Shown here piece after piece: positions 23,301 through 33,329 of a DNA stretch of 64,000 bases (within the stretch, counting starts at the first letter, position 1; each line of letters begins with the position of its first letter). The notes beneath the pieces are model-generated. The model was not told where the DNA came from, did no database searches, and worked only from the letters and a program-made list of their open reading frames with translations. Source of the DNA: Pomacea canaliculata (Eukaryota > Mollusca > Gastropoda > Architaenioglossa > Ampullariidae); assembly GCF_003073045.1 (NCBI RefSeq), contig NC_037590.1, positions 30,220,449 through 30,284,448 of the forward strand. Direction: 5' to 3'. The position numbers were made by a program, and so were the translations under genes.

Positions 23301-26300
23301 AGTTTATACAATCTTTGTCATTGTGTGGAATGTTAATTATAGAAATTCTTCATTGCATTGAGCACTTGTGGTTCATATAGAGTTTTGCCATTCAAAATTA
23401 TAAACAGATTTTGTTTAATTGAATGCTAATTGAATACATTGAACCATACTCTTGCATCACAATATGCCGTACTAATATAGGTATAATGGAATAATTAAAT
23501 TAAATTGTCATCTTACCTGCCTGGGAAAAAATTTGTCTGAGAATCATCTTAGGCAGAGATTAGTTTAAATCTGAGATTAGATTTCGTTTTTGTAGGCTAC
23601 ATGCCTAAATATATTGTGCTTTAATGTAGTTCAACATCATTACATGCCTCTTAATATTTTTGCATTTCTTGTTGCATCGTAAGGATGTAAAAGATTTGGT
23701 TCTCACAGCCTAAGGCTTTCTTGAGATAGTGTAAGCCCTTTCAGGGGCAGCTTACATCACATTACATCATTCCTTAAAACCTTGCTGACATTTTAGACAT
23801 TTTTGCAATTAAAATAATGAAGATTAACTTATGATTCTGTCTGTTGCCATTTAGATTCATGCTGACCCCCCAGATATTAACATATTGCCTGAGTACGATC
23901 GTGACCCTCGAGTTGTCACTAACCTGCTGGATGGAGTCAGCCGCACACGTGATGATACACATATGTGGTTAACACCATTTACTCCAGGAAAAAATCACTT
24001 CATCTTCATTACTTTTGCCAAATCTTACAATGTTGCTCTCATCAGAATATGGGTTAGTCTGAGATAGTGATCTGTGTGTGCGTGTGTGTGCGTTGCTTAT
24101 ATTTTCTGGAATGCCAGTCACTAAGTTGATTTGGTGTAAATTATGTTCATTTGTGTAAGGAAATATATGCATTAATCTTTGCCATTTGTAGTTAGTTGTT
24201 TACACATTTTCAGACAAATCTAGAAACGGCCCTTTTTTTGTAGATGCTTTACACCAAGCTTTAAGTAAAGTTTTTTTACGACAAGCAGATGACCCTGTTA
24301 AAAGATGCAACATGCAGAGAATAGAAGTACCCTGAAGGGATTAAAATTATTAAGCATTTGTCATTGAAGAAGAGCTGCTTGTGTCACACATACACATTAC
24401 CAATGTAAAAAATAGTTCTTTTAGTTTTAGATTTTAAAAATTTCTTGAGTTCTGGAAAAATATCACTCTCTACAACTCAAGTTCTGAACATGTTTGCAGA
24501 ACTACAACAAATCCCGCATACATTCCTATCGTGGTGCCAAAGATATCGTCATGACATTAGACAAGACTGTCATCTTTAAGGGAGAAATTGCTCGGGCTTG
24601 TGGTGGAACTGAGGGTGGCACCGAAGCATTTGGAGATGTGAGTATGTTATCCAACACAAGTTTCACCGAAAAAAATCTTACATAAAATCAGGAATCGGAT
24701 GACATTGTAGTCATTAAGCATTCTGAATGCAGACTATGTGATTTGATTCTGTCCTGCTTGTATTCTCATTACACAAAAAAATTTTCAAATTTCTAGAACT
24801 TAATTGATATTGACAGCCAAGCTATAAAACCTGCTGGTCCATGTTTGCAGACTATTCTTTTTACTACTGATGAAGAAGTACTGGATGCTGTATCCAGAAA
24901 TGATGATGCCTTTGAGGGTGACATGCTGAGTGAGGGAGAAGAGGATATACCTCTACAGCGTCCCAGAACTGCTGACAATGAGGAAAGTGATGAGGTGAGT
25001 GCAGTTTCATTTAAAAAGCAACAATGTTTCATATTATTGTTGTTATCAAACAACATTAAGCGTGTCACATTTAAGTAAACAGCAATGAAACTGTCATCAC
25101 CATGCATAACACTGCTACACAGTTTGATTTGGAAAGTTTTAAGTTTGTAATAATGCTGACAGATGCGTCCCTTCACCCGAGCTGCAGGACAGCTAGAGAA
25201 GAAAGAGAAAACTCCATCTGGCATGGTGACATTTGCAGGCGACATTTTGGTCTACAAAACACACAGTGAGTATATATATAAAAAAAAAACCTTTTAATTG
25301 ACAGAGGACCTAGACACTCCAAACCATAAAAATGTCTTCTCTGACTTTTTATAGCCAGCTTTATAATTTTAATATAGAAGATGTTCTAGTTCTTTTATTT
25401 TTATATTTTAGTAGAATAGTCTTTTCACATCTTTGTCAGTATGTTCTGAATAACAGCCACATTTTGCTGTATCGTGTAGAACTGGAGCTGAATTTCACAG
25501 CTACATGGGGAGACTTGCATTATTTGGGCTTGACTGCTTTGGAGGTGGTTGGAAAGGATGGAGAAGCATTGCCTTTAAATATGTCTGTGTTGTCTGCCCA
25601 ACCACGTGACATTCGTCACCTCAAGGGTCATGAAAGAGACGATCGCACACTGGACAAGTGAGTTCAAGAGCCTTTGCTTGTGTTTGGCTTAATTTTAATC
25701 TTGTTTGCATGTTTAATCTTGTTTTTTAATCCAAAAATTGAGTTAAAGATCCTGCATGAGGTGAATTCAGCTCATGAACTTTTGATCATTTGATTGCAGG
25801 TTGATTGATGGCACATGCATAACTACGTCGGATGAGCACATGTGGCTGGTACCTTTCACAGAAGGACAGAACCACACTGTGACAGTGACTTTTCCCCAAG
25901 AGACGTTAGTATCTGGTCTGCGGATCTGGAATTACAACAAAACTCCAGAAGATACTTTTCGTGGGGTGAGAAATTATTTTATTGCATTATCATAAAACTA
26001 GTTTTGTATATCAAAAGAGTAACTAAGTATTTTTGTTAAAGTAAGATGGCTCATAGATATTTAGACATGTTGTTTTCTATTATTATTAGGTACAATAATA
26101 AAGGTACAAGAATAAAGAGTTGGTGACTTGATAAGATGTCATATGTTAGTACAATCAGATGTTTTTGTAGCATTATTTTAATAGCTCTTAATGATCACAA
26201 GATTTTGTGTGTGCTGTTGTAGGCTAGAATTATGCATGTGAGTATCAATGAACGCTGGATATCTCCAGAAGAAGGATTCTTGGTGCGCAAGGGACCAGGC

Positions 26301-29300
26301 AATTGTCATTTTGACTTTGCACAGGAAATTAACTTCACAAGGAATCCAGAAGTGCCATCTCAGGGGTAATGGTCTAGTATTGCTATGTTCTGTTTTACTT
26401 AAAATTAATAGTTTAAATGACTTTTTTTAGGTGAGACTAATCTGTCCTTTGTATACCAATAATCTTCTTCACTTTCAGAATGTCTCCCAAAGGACATTTT
26501 TTGGTTTTTGGACTTACCCTTGTCACCTTTTTTTTTTCAAGGAATCAAAACACAAATGATGAAGGTGAACCCATGCAGATGCCCTGTGGATGTATCCTTT
26601 TAAACATGCTCAAAAAATAAACATGAATGTACATACTTGTATATATTTTATTGAGGTCAGATATTGCATATACCATATTGTAAACATTAATTTATGAAGC
26701 ATTATAAAATCCTAGCACAACTAATCAATGAACAGTGACTCTGTGTTTGTGAACACTGATTTTTTTTTTTAACTAGCTACACAATTTAATCTCTGTCATT
26801 GCTCAGCCTCATATTTACTTTAACAAACATGAGTCATTTACCAGCTGCATCTCTTTTCAACATGGGGTGACCCATACTACATAGGGCTGAATGGTCTCGA
26901 GTTCTATGATACATTTTTCAAGAAAATCATCCTCACTGAATCAAGTGAGCAAGGCCTCTTTGTTTATTAACTTAGTTAAATATTTGTGTCACGTGAGGTT
27001 CTTTTTATTTATTTTGAAGTTTCCTCATTTTAATACATAGTGTAAGATTTTGAGCATCATACATGACTTTTTGTGTTTGTTTTAGAATCAGAGTTCTTTA
27101 CATAATTTCTCTAGTTTTTAGAAGATAGAGAGAAAATAATGTTAACAAAAATTTTCCTGTATTCAAAATCTTTTGTTTCAATTTATTTCAGACATTGCAG
27201 CACACCCCAATAGTGTGAATGTGCTGGAACAAGTGCACAATGATGTGCGCACACCAGACAAACTGATAGATGGAGAGAATGACACCATGGATGGCCGACA
27301 TATGTGGCTGGCTCCCATTCTTCCTGGTGTGGTCAGTGTCAGCTCTCTGGTGTCTATTGAAAGATTTGCTGCTGTTCTTAAGATAGTACTTCACATTTTA
27401 ATGTCTTCAATAAGATGACCAGACGTCCCGCATTTGGCGGGACAGTCCCGCTTTTGACCTCGTGTCCCGCCTGAATATCGGGCGGGACGCCCAATGTCCC
27501 GCTTTCTGGCTTTCTGGCAAGTCCATCAAATGCCACGGTTGTCTTTAAAAATCACTTTTTTCGGCGTTTTTTGACGGTGATGACACCATCATCGGCACGT
27601 GTCCCGCTTTCGCCCCCGAAACGTCTGGTCACCTTAGTCTTCAAGTAATGGTTACTCTGCTGCTTGGTGCCTTTATTATCCTTTGAGGTTCTTGTCCATC
27701 AGGTTAAAGTCTGTCATATGATATCAACAGTAACTTGTTATGATTACTTATGAAAATAAATGATTCCTTTCATGACCTTGGCAGATGAACCGAGTGTACA
27801 TAATATTTGATCAGCCAACAACAGTCTCCATGATCAAGATTTGGAATTACAGCAAAACACCACAAAGGGGTGTCAAAGATTTTGCTGTAAGTTTTCCCTC
27901 TATTGATACTATTTGCATTCCATATACTCCATTCTTTAATGTGTAAAATTTATCATGATATTATATCTTTGTTTTCATGCTAAACTTATTGTCATGGGTA
28001 TTTTTGTGTGAGAGAGGAGAAAGGTTCCCATGCACATACACAATTTTTGTGAAGTGCATAGAATGGCCTTTAAATTGAGGAAGATGTGCTGTATAAGGTG
28101 TGTGTATATATATAAATCCACTATTATTAGTAATGAAAGCATGCCTATTGCGATTGTGATCATGCGCTATATCAATCATCCATTTATTATTATCTTGGAT
28201 GTATCACAGTTAACTAGTTGGGCATGTGCCCAGAAAGAATACTGAACAGTTTATTATTCCATACTTTAACTTGTGAACATCCATACTGCACATGTCAAAC
28301 ACAAGAGCAATCATCAAATTAAAACTTGTTTTTATTACTTTTATTATTACTGAGAACAATTTTCTCATGCCATGCTTGACTTGTGTTGTGATAGCTGCTG
28401 GTTGATGACCTGCTTGTGTACAATGGCACACTACAGGCTGTGAAAAGCACAGCAAGTGGCATCTTGCCCACATGTTCAGGCCCCCAGCAGTATCACACTA
28501 TTCTCTTCACTGGCAATGCAGACGTTCTTCGCCGCGAAAAATACACTGTCATAAAGTAAGACCACCCTTTTGCATTGATAATTGTATGTTTTACTGCACC
28601 ACAGTTTGGAAAGAAAAGGCTGCTGAGGTCAAGAAATTAGGCTGGTCTAGTGTTTCGGAATATTTGTGCATTCACGGCACCGGTGCAAACATGCCTCTGC
28701 TTGAATATTTATTACGTAGATGATCCTAATGGCTACGAGTTAATTTCTTTCATGTTAAATCATGTTCAGTAAACCACTCTCATTACAGTTTAGGCTAAGT
28801 GAGGTTGTTTATTTTTTTACTCAGTTTTGTTTGAAATTCATTAGATTACATCCATTAACATTTCTCTCCACAGTATGTATTTCACATATAAGTTTTAGAT
28901 ATGAGTTTGTGTCAACTTTCCTGCAGGGGATAAAATCTGCATTAGGTTTTACCTTCTTTTTAAACTCCATCTTTACAGCAACCAAGCTGAGGATCAAGAT
29001 GTTCAACTACTGAATGATAAGAAAATAGTCACCAAACATGCAGACCCCAACAAAGCCAACTCTGGCAAGCCTGTCAACCAAGGTACATATTGCTTGTTGT
29101 ATTGAAGACTAACACAATGAAATCACTTTCTTGCCTGTAGATTTTTAATAGATGACAATTTTTGAGAACTGTATGATGTGAGAAGCTTAACCTTATGGCA
29201 GCCCATGTGCTTTTGCAGGTTAACTATTGAGTGGGCTGTTTTTTGTTTTTATTTCCTTGTTTTACTTTACTGAAAAATTTGGGAAATGATGCTGAAAAAT

Positions 29301-29461
29301 AGCTGTTTATCAGGGGAAACATGCATGAATGTGGTTATTGTGGTAGATACTTGAGAAAATGAGTGTAGAGGCATATTTTAGCTTTCTTATATTGTGCTTT
29401 TTTTTTTCCAGCTTTAAGACCAAAGACTAGTGTTATCGAAGTAAACAAAAGGACAAGGTGA
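4868..29461 (+). CDS. KATNIP: Katanin-interacting protein (KIAA0556 family), complete 39-exon gene
   Basis: Large cilium-base/microtubule protein that binds katanin in vertebrates; human loss is linked to Joubert syndrome. Exons: 4868-4874, 5055-5110, 5432-5502, 5802-5950, 6914-7081, 7462-7517, 7853-7996, 8324-8389, 9238-9333, 10535-10712, 10942-11103, 11348-11511, 12203-12318, 13205-13286, 13592-13792, 14280-14417, 14962-15481, 17749-17869, 18332-18649, 18800-18855, 19302-19449, 22030-22085, 22232-22384, 22575-22659, 23099-23243, 23855-24052, 24500-24637, 24851-24994, 25163-25265, 25480-25657, 25800-25965, 26223-26365, 26542-26591, 26834-26944, 27192-27331, 27785-27886, 28395-28555, 28979-29082, 29412-29461. 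All borders are AG/GT and phases agree; the chain sums to 5,244 nt, or 1,747 residues plus TGA (human protein about 1,618). Landmarks are GFSIYVNGANID near the N-terminus and repeated TWGD-Y-GL / MWL-P / RIWNYNK modules at the C-terminus. The 7-nt first exon is the weakest part; exon 34 uses an AG chosen to keep frame. Confidence 0.93.
6215..6350 (+). repeat. Possible LINE reverse-transcriptase 3' fragment in KATNIP intron 4
   Basis: One frame reads like the extreme C-terminus of a non-LTR retrotransposon ORF2 (FSVLSVQTVSTFEACKYGLK, then AHLSEKHL). It resembles the 'LPFSVR...SSVSSFKKALKTHLF' ending of animal LINEs. The match is short and decayed. Confidence 0.4.
9855..10049. mobile_element. 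hAT-type MITE, family 1, copy 1 (KATNIP intron 9)
   Basis: Starts CAGTGGTGCCCAACTTTTT and ends AAGTTGGGCATCCCTG, giving imperfect inverted termini of about 16 bp around 195 bp of non-coding DNA. The interior ends are GC-rich and complementary (GGCCACA near the left, ATGTGGCCCACGGGCC near the right). Flanking octamers CTTATGGA and CTTTAGGG agree at 5 of 8 positions, as for a decayed target duplication. It is the same family as 45051-45250, whose octamers are perfect. Confidence 0.8.
12524..13154. mobile_element. Mutator-like foldback element with terminal arrays of about 140 bp and 9-bp target duplication
   Basis: Fills most of KATNIP intron 13. The left end (about 12530-12665) is a run of 15-16-bp units of the form GGACGTTTYGCCGMC or GGACGTTTCGGAGYC. 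The right end (about 13010-13148) is the inverted complement of the same array in the same unit order, so the two arms pair for about 140 bp. The interior has a GA microsatellite (about 12668-12700) and a 36-bp direct repeat (12836-12871 and 12915-12950). The nonamer GGTCTTCAT flanks both sides (12515-12523 and 13155-13163). Long terminal inverted repeats with 9-bp duplications are typical of Mutator-like elements. No transposase is present, so the class is inferred. Confidence 0.75.
14461..14642. mobile_element. Short inverted-repeat MITE (possibly hAT), KATNIP intron 16
   Basis: Begins AGGGCTTCTGCT and ends AGCAGAAGCCCT, a perfect 12-bp terminal inverted repeat. The interior contains two inverted runs of GGGGTCCC / GGGACCCC. 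Flanking octamers GTGTCTGC and GTTTCTGA match at 6 of 8 positions. There is no coding capacity. An 8-bp duplication suggests hAT, but the termini are not diagnostic. Confidence 0.65.
20445..20762 (-). pseudogene. Decayed THAP-domain fragment (KATNIP intron 21)
   Basis: The minus-strand frame reads QCDVAEC, then HLGNPNDNGNKRQWINFVQR, then FVPTQYSRICSKHF. This fits the C2CH zinc-binding layout of THAP domains: paired cysteines, a Lys/Arg-Trp helix, and C-x2-H followed by F. Nothing recognisable follows before the stop at about 20445. The start of the same open frame lies in the adjacent Tigger end, so it is not a real start. THAP domains occur in P-element-type transposases and in genes derived from them; which source applies here is unknown. 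Confidence 0.6.
20765..21465 (-). mobile_element. Tigger/pogo-like element relic, copy 1 (KATNIP intron 21)
   Basis: Left terminus CAATGTTACCTCGGTTAACG and right terminus (read inward) CAGTGGAACTTCGGTAAGCG are flanked by TA on both sides (20763-20764 and 21466-21467), as for Tc1/mariner-superfamily insertions. The minus strand retains NRSLNVFNDNVMSYYRRVSR, which is similar to ANRAVNIFNDNVMSTFRKIL in the element at 34276-35144 and marks the C-terminal part of a Tigger transposase. The catalytic DDE domain is missing, so this is a deletion derivative. Confidence 0.75.
21917..21933 (+). repeat. 17-bp poly-G tract
   Basis: An uninterrupted run of G lies in KATNIP intron 21, about 100 bp upstream of exon 22. 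It could form a G-quadruplex in DNA or pre-mRNA, and its true length is prone to sequencing error. Confidence 0.9.
23099..29461 (+). other. KATNIP: KATNIP exons 25-39: three tandem C-terminal modules (DUF4457-type region)
   Basis: Three further copies of one module are readable. Module 2 (exons 25-28): LSTWGDKHYVGLT, LLDGVSRTRDDTHMWLTPF, LIRIWNYNKS, TILFTTDEEVL. Module 3 (exons 30-33): ATWGDLHYLGLTALEVVG, LIDGTCITTSDEHMWLVPF, GLRIWNYNKT. Module 4 (exons 34-37): STWGDPYYIGLNGLEFYD, LIDGENDTMDGRHMWLAP, MIKIWNYSKT, LLVDDLLVYNG. The WGD-YxGL and IWNY signatures define the family's repeated beta-sandwich-like domain. Exons 38-39 encode a short polar tail ending at TGA 29459-29461. Confidence 0.9.
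27411..27636. mobile_element. hAT-type MITE, family 2 (KATNIP intron 35)
   Basis: Termini TAAGATGACCAGACGTCCCG and, read inward from the right, TAAGGTGACCAGACGTTTCG form a terminal inverted repeat of about 20 bp. A perfect 8-bp target duplication GTCTTCAA flanks it (27403-27410 and 27637-27644). The interior has many GTCCCGC / GCGGGAC motifs and can fold extensively. It carries no coding sequence. Confidence 0.85.
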
Positions 29462-32400
29462 TCTTCCTTGACAAGGCTCGTTACACTTCATCATCAGTAT
29501 AGTGGATGTTACAGGAATCAGCATTACAGAAGCATGCAAGAGCATAAATCATCCCTTCAAGAGAATGCAGAGGGATGAGCATCCTTCTCTTAAAGGTGTT
29601 GCTGACATTTAACATCATCCATGATCCTGCCTTCACTTTTTGGTGTTTAAACTTTCTTTGTTGGATCTGACTCAACCAAAACATTTCCTATGGAAAACTC
29701 TTTTTGCCTCTGAAACATGGTAATCCTTTTAAATTATGAATTTGCTTTTTATTCACCATCGGTTTTCAGATGGTATTTTGAGCCTCTGGAACCCGTCATT
29801 TAAACCAATTCCAGATGTCCACATCGGCCAGTTGTCATGTATTCAAAGTTATGTCCGTCCATGCACTCAAATGTTGTGTTTAGCCACAGATTATTTTTTA
29901 GAGTATTGTAACTTTGTGGCTTAGATCTGAGAATGTTTACTTATTGTCAGCTTTCAGCAAAGAAATTTTGTGGTCCTTTACTTTAATATTGTTTACAGAT
30001 ATACTCTAAATGTACAGCACTGTAAATTCTCCGCATCAAAACATGGACACTCCATGACCAGACAGTATATTTTGGAATAAGAAGTTTGTCCTTTTGTCTT
30101 GTCAGTGCACAGTAGCCTGCTGGAGCATTGCATTTCTTTATAAGATAATATGGGGGAAAAGTTTCAATGAACCTTCTTTCAACATAAAATTGTTGCACTC
30201 CATGTTGCCTTGCAGGTGTTAACAGTTTCTTTATGGCCTTCCAGGCAAAGCACTAAACTTCTCAGCTGCTAAGGATAGATGCTTTTGAAAATATTTTGAC
30301 ACAAAACATATCATAAAAGGTGTGCACCCAGGAAATGGGTTTTGAGCAAAAGCTCACTAACAGTATCATATGAATGCATGTCTTGCACTTGGCCTCAGAA
30401 AATAACTGAGAGAGACTGCAAACAGCTCTTGTGCCATTTCATCCCTTAATTTTTTTTTTATTTTACACATGTATTGCAAGGAATAGGATTAATGATATTT
30501 TTGGTTATTAGAGGGCTTGCATGCATTTTTGCATCTACAATATATTCTTTAAATCTTTTTTATACACTGGGTTTTGATAAGAATGACTAGAAGAAAATAC
30601 TGCATACCACTACATTGTTATATATGCTAGATATTATAAATGGTAATTGCTCACATAGTCCCTCTAATCAATAGTTGATTTGAAAAGTTATCCAGAAGAC
30701 TTTGAATTTAATAACATCCAATGGGGTCTTTTATTCCCATCAGTGGTACATACAAGTCAGGAGTTATGTTGCACACTTTCCTTTGCACAGAAGGATCAAA
30801 GACTGGATGTTAGTTTTCAAATTAGGGAGATGTTTTATTTGAATGTGTGTTGATGTACACCATCACCCACATATTTCAAAGATGAAATCTCTTTATTTAG
30901 TACTCATATCTACCATTTTTATAATTCCCAGTTTCATTTCTGGACCGATATAAGTTTTCATTTGCCAATCTTCAGGACATGGTCAGTCATCAAAAAATAA
31001 ATATTCCAGGATACATTTAAGCACAGGACTGTGATTGTATAGCATGTGTATAATAGTTATTATGCTGTCATCTTAAATCTGGTGAATTAGTGCAGCTTTA
31101 TTTCTTTTATTGCACTAAATGTTCATCTTTATGTAGGGGGGAGACTGTGTACATGTGTAAAATGTACTAGTCTTGTTTCTGTAAAGGGTTGCACATTCAG
31201 AAATGTGCATTTATTTCGAGGCATTCTATTGTTGGCCCAGTCATTGAATCTGTGATATCCATTAACTCATTTAAAGTCAGACCATTTTGATGAATTACAA
31301 AAATATTTTAAACACTCACTTGTTTTTGCACTTAAAGGGTTCAATAGGCATTGACATATGAAGTTTTTACAGCATTCTTACATATATCTATTAACTTCTT
31401 CCATGCCTACACATTTCTTTAAACAGTTTTAACAGTAAATGTTAAAATTGTCTCTTTATCTACATTTGTTGTTGAAAACAATTAAAAGACTAACAGTTTT
31501 CAAAAAGTGTTAAATTGTTTCTTCTAAATGCTTCCTATTGAAATAAAATAAGACAATAGTCTGTCAAGTGTTTCCTACGTATGTTTGCTGATTTTTAGTA
31601 TCCATTGGATGCTCAGTATGGTTGTATTAACACTTCTTGATTCATTTGGTACATTTACATAAAGTTAGATTAAGGTTTTGACCAAAGAGGATTTCAATCC
31701 CTTTGCAATAATCAAAGTCCTTCTAATCATATAACTTTAATACTGGAAAAAGTGTTTTGCACGCAAATTTAGGAAGATTAAATTCACATTAGGCATTCCA
31801 GTTTAAAATGTCAGCTATGTTCATTATTCAGCAATCCATCTATCCCTGTGATGATGCAATAAAAGATGAACCTGAAAATAATATTTTAAAACTATACAAC
31901 TACTGTTTTACTGTCGTATTAACAAAATGGGTAATTGTGAAAAAATGTTAGAGATCCTAAACATCCATTTTTTTTACAATTTACTTCCCTCTCTTGGTTC
32001 ATTTATAAAAATACTGCAAATCAAAACCTCCACATGAACATGATAAACTTCTTAATTGAGAAATCACCTTCTCTGGTTTACTTTCACCTTTTCCATTACC
32101 TGATTTATAAAATGGCATTGGTATATTTTAAGTTCTCATAGTAATTTTTATTAAAATATGCAAACATCAAACTTTGATAAAGCTAACCAATGATGTAAAC
32201 TTGTTGCTACAACTTTTCAAAACAAGCTCAAATACAAAAAGAAATGAAATGTGTCATACACATTTTATTTTTAGATTTGGCTGTAAATGGATCACTTTAA
32301 CAGCAAATAGCCTGTTACATATAACATGTATCCTCAAGATTTCACAGATTATTTTCAACTATTCGGTCAAATCATGTCAACTAATTAATGTCCATGCACA

Positions 32401-32480
32401 CATAAACTAACAATGTTCCTAATTTTAACAAAATCTGGTCTCCAAGATATGGATGCATCAGAAGAAGTGACATGGAACAT
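29462..32480. other. Convergent 3' region between KATNIP and COX6B
   Basis: About 3 kb of AT-rich DNA with no protein-like ORF. KATNIP's 3' UTR begins at 29462. Possible plus-strand poly(A) signals include AATAAA at 31858-31863, but its true end is not determined. On the minus strand an AATAAA at 32264-32269 is well placed for the COX6B 3' end. I see no repeat family in it. Confidence 0.6.
32264..32269 (-). terminator. Candidate poly(A) signal for COX6B
   Basis: The minus strand reads AATAAA about 210 bases after the COX6B stop codon. That is a normal distance for a short nuclear-encoded respiratory gene. No cleavage site was verified. Confidence 0.45.
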
Positions 32481-33329
32481 TTATATCTTTGCAGGGAAAT
32501 TTCCATTTTCTATCTGCTCATCCCACCTCTGTGTCTGCAAAAGATGTAGATGGTAATATAATAAGCAAGCAATAAATTATTTCAGCTGCATAAAATATCC
32601 CTAGATGTAGATATTATGATGGCTTTTACCAACACAGTTGAGCCTGATGCAACTTGTGAATGATAATATCCTATGAACAGTGTTCTGCACATGCCCAATT
32701 GTTTACAAGTAGTGTTGGCTATTTTTGCTATAAAACACATATTATAAACTTTAAAAAAGCCTAAGACATACCCATTCATTAGGGCAGAGGGAGCGGTAGA
32801 CCCGTTTGAAGTAATTGCAAGGTTCATAATCCTTCCCCTTGATCTTCTGGCATCGGTGAAAGTCAACATAATTCTGCCAGCAGTTCCTGCAAGAATACAG
32901 CACAAATGTCACTATCCCTAAATCAAGGTAATCTGAGATCTCTGAGCAAATACTCAATTTCCAATAGTCACAGAGAATGTACGCATGTAAAGAAATCAAC
33001 TTAAGAAGCTGAAATATTTAGGTACAACAAAAAACACAGGCGTATAGTACAAAGTGTGATTTCTCTGTAAACAAAAAACATGTGTAGTAGTACTTCAAGT
33101 GTATACGGTAATATCAAGTTACATTAATTTCTCGCAAACATATATGTGGGAAAATATGTCATAAGGTCGAGAACTAGTGAAAGAAGCTCGGTAGGAATTC
33201 ACAAAACAATTTGTTAGTAATGATAAATTAGTCGTGTGCCTACGTGATCTCTTCTTACCTGGTCTGGTTTTGATTAGGAAAACGTGAGTCAAAAGGTGCA
33301 GTCTTCATTTCATACTTTTCTTCAGCCAT
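32481..33329 (-). CDS. COX6B1: Cytochrome c oxidase subunit 6B
   Basis: Small intermembrane-space subunit of respiratory complex IV, bridging the two COX monomers near cytochrome c. Three exons, 33259-33329, 32772-32886 and 32481-32534, join in phase to 79 residues (human 86). The conserved start is [20 protein letters not shown], then [13 protein letters not shown] and the ending [14 protein letters not shown]. Cys26-x9-Cys36 and Cys47-x10-Cys58 form the coiled-coil-helix disulfide pattern recognised by the MIA40 import pathway. I start at 33329 because it aligns with MAEDMETK in mammals; an in-frame ATG at 33344 would add MSLSV. A possible 5' UTR donor (ATTG|GTAGGT) near 33606 and an acceptor just upstream of the start suggest a leader intron. 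Confidence 0.96.
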
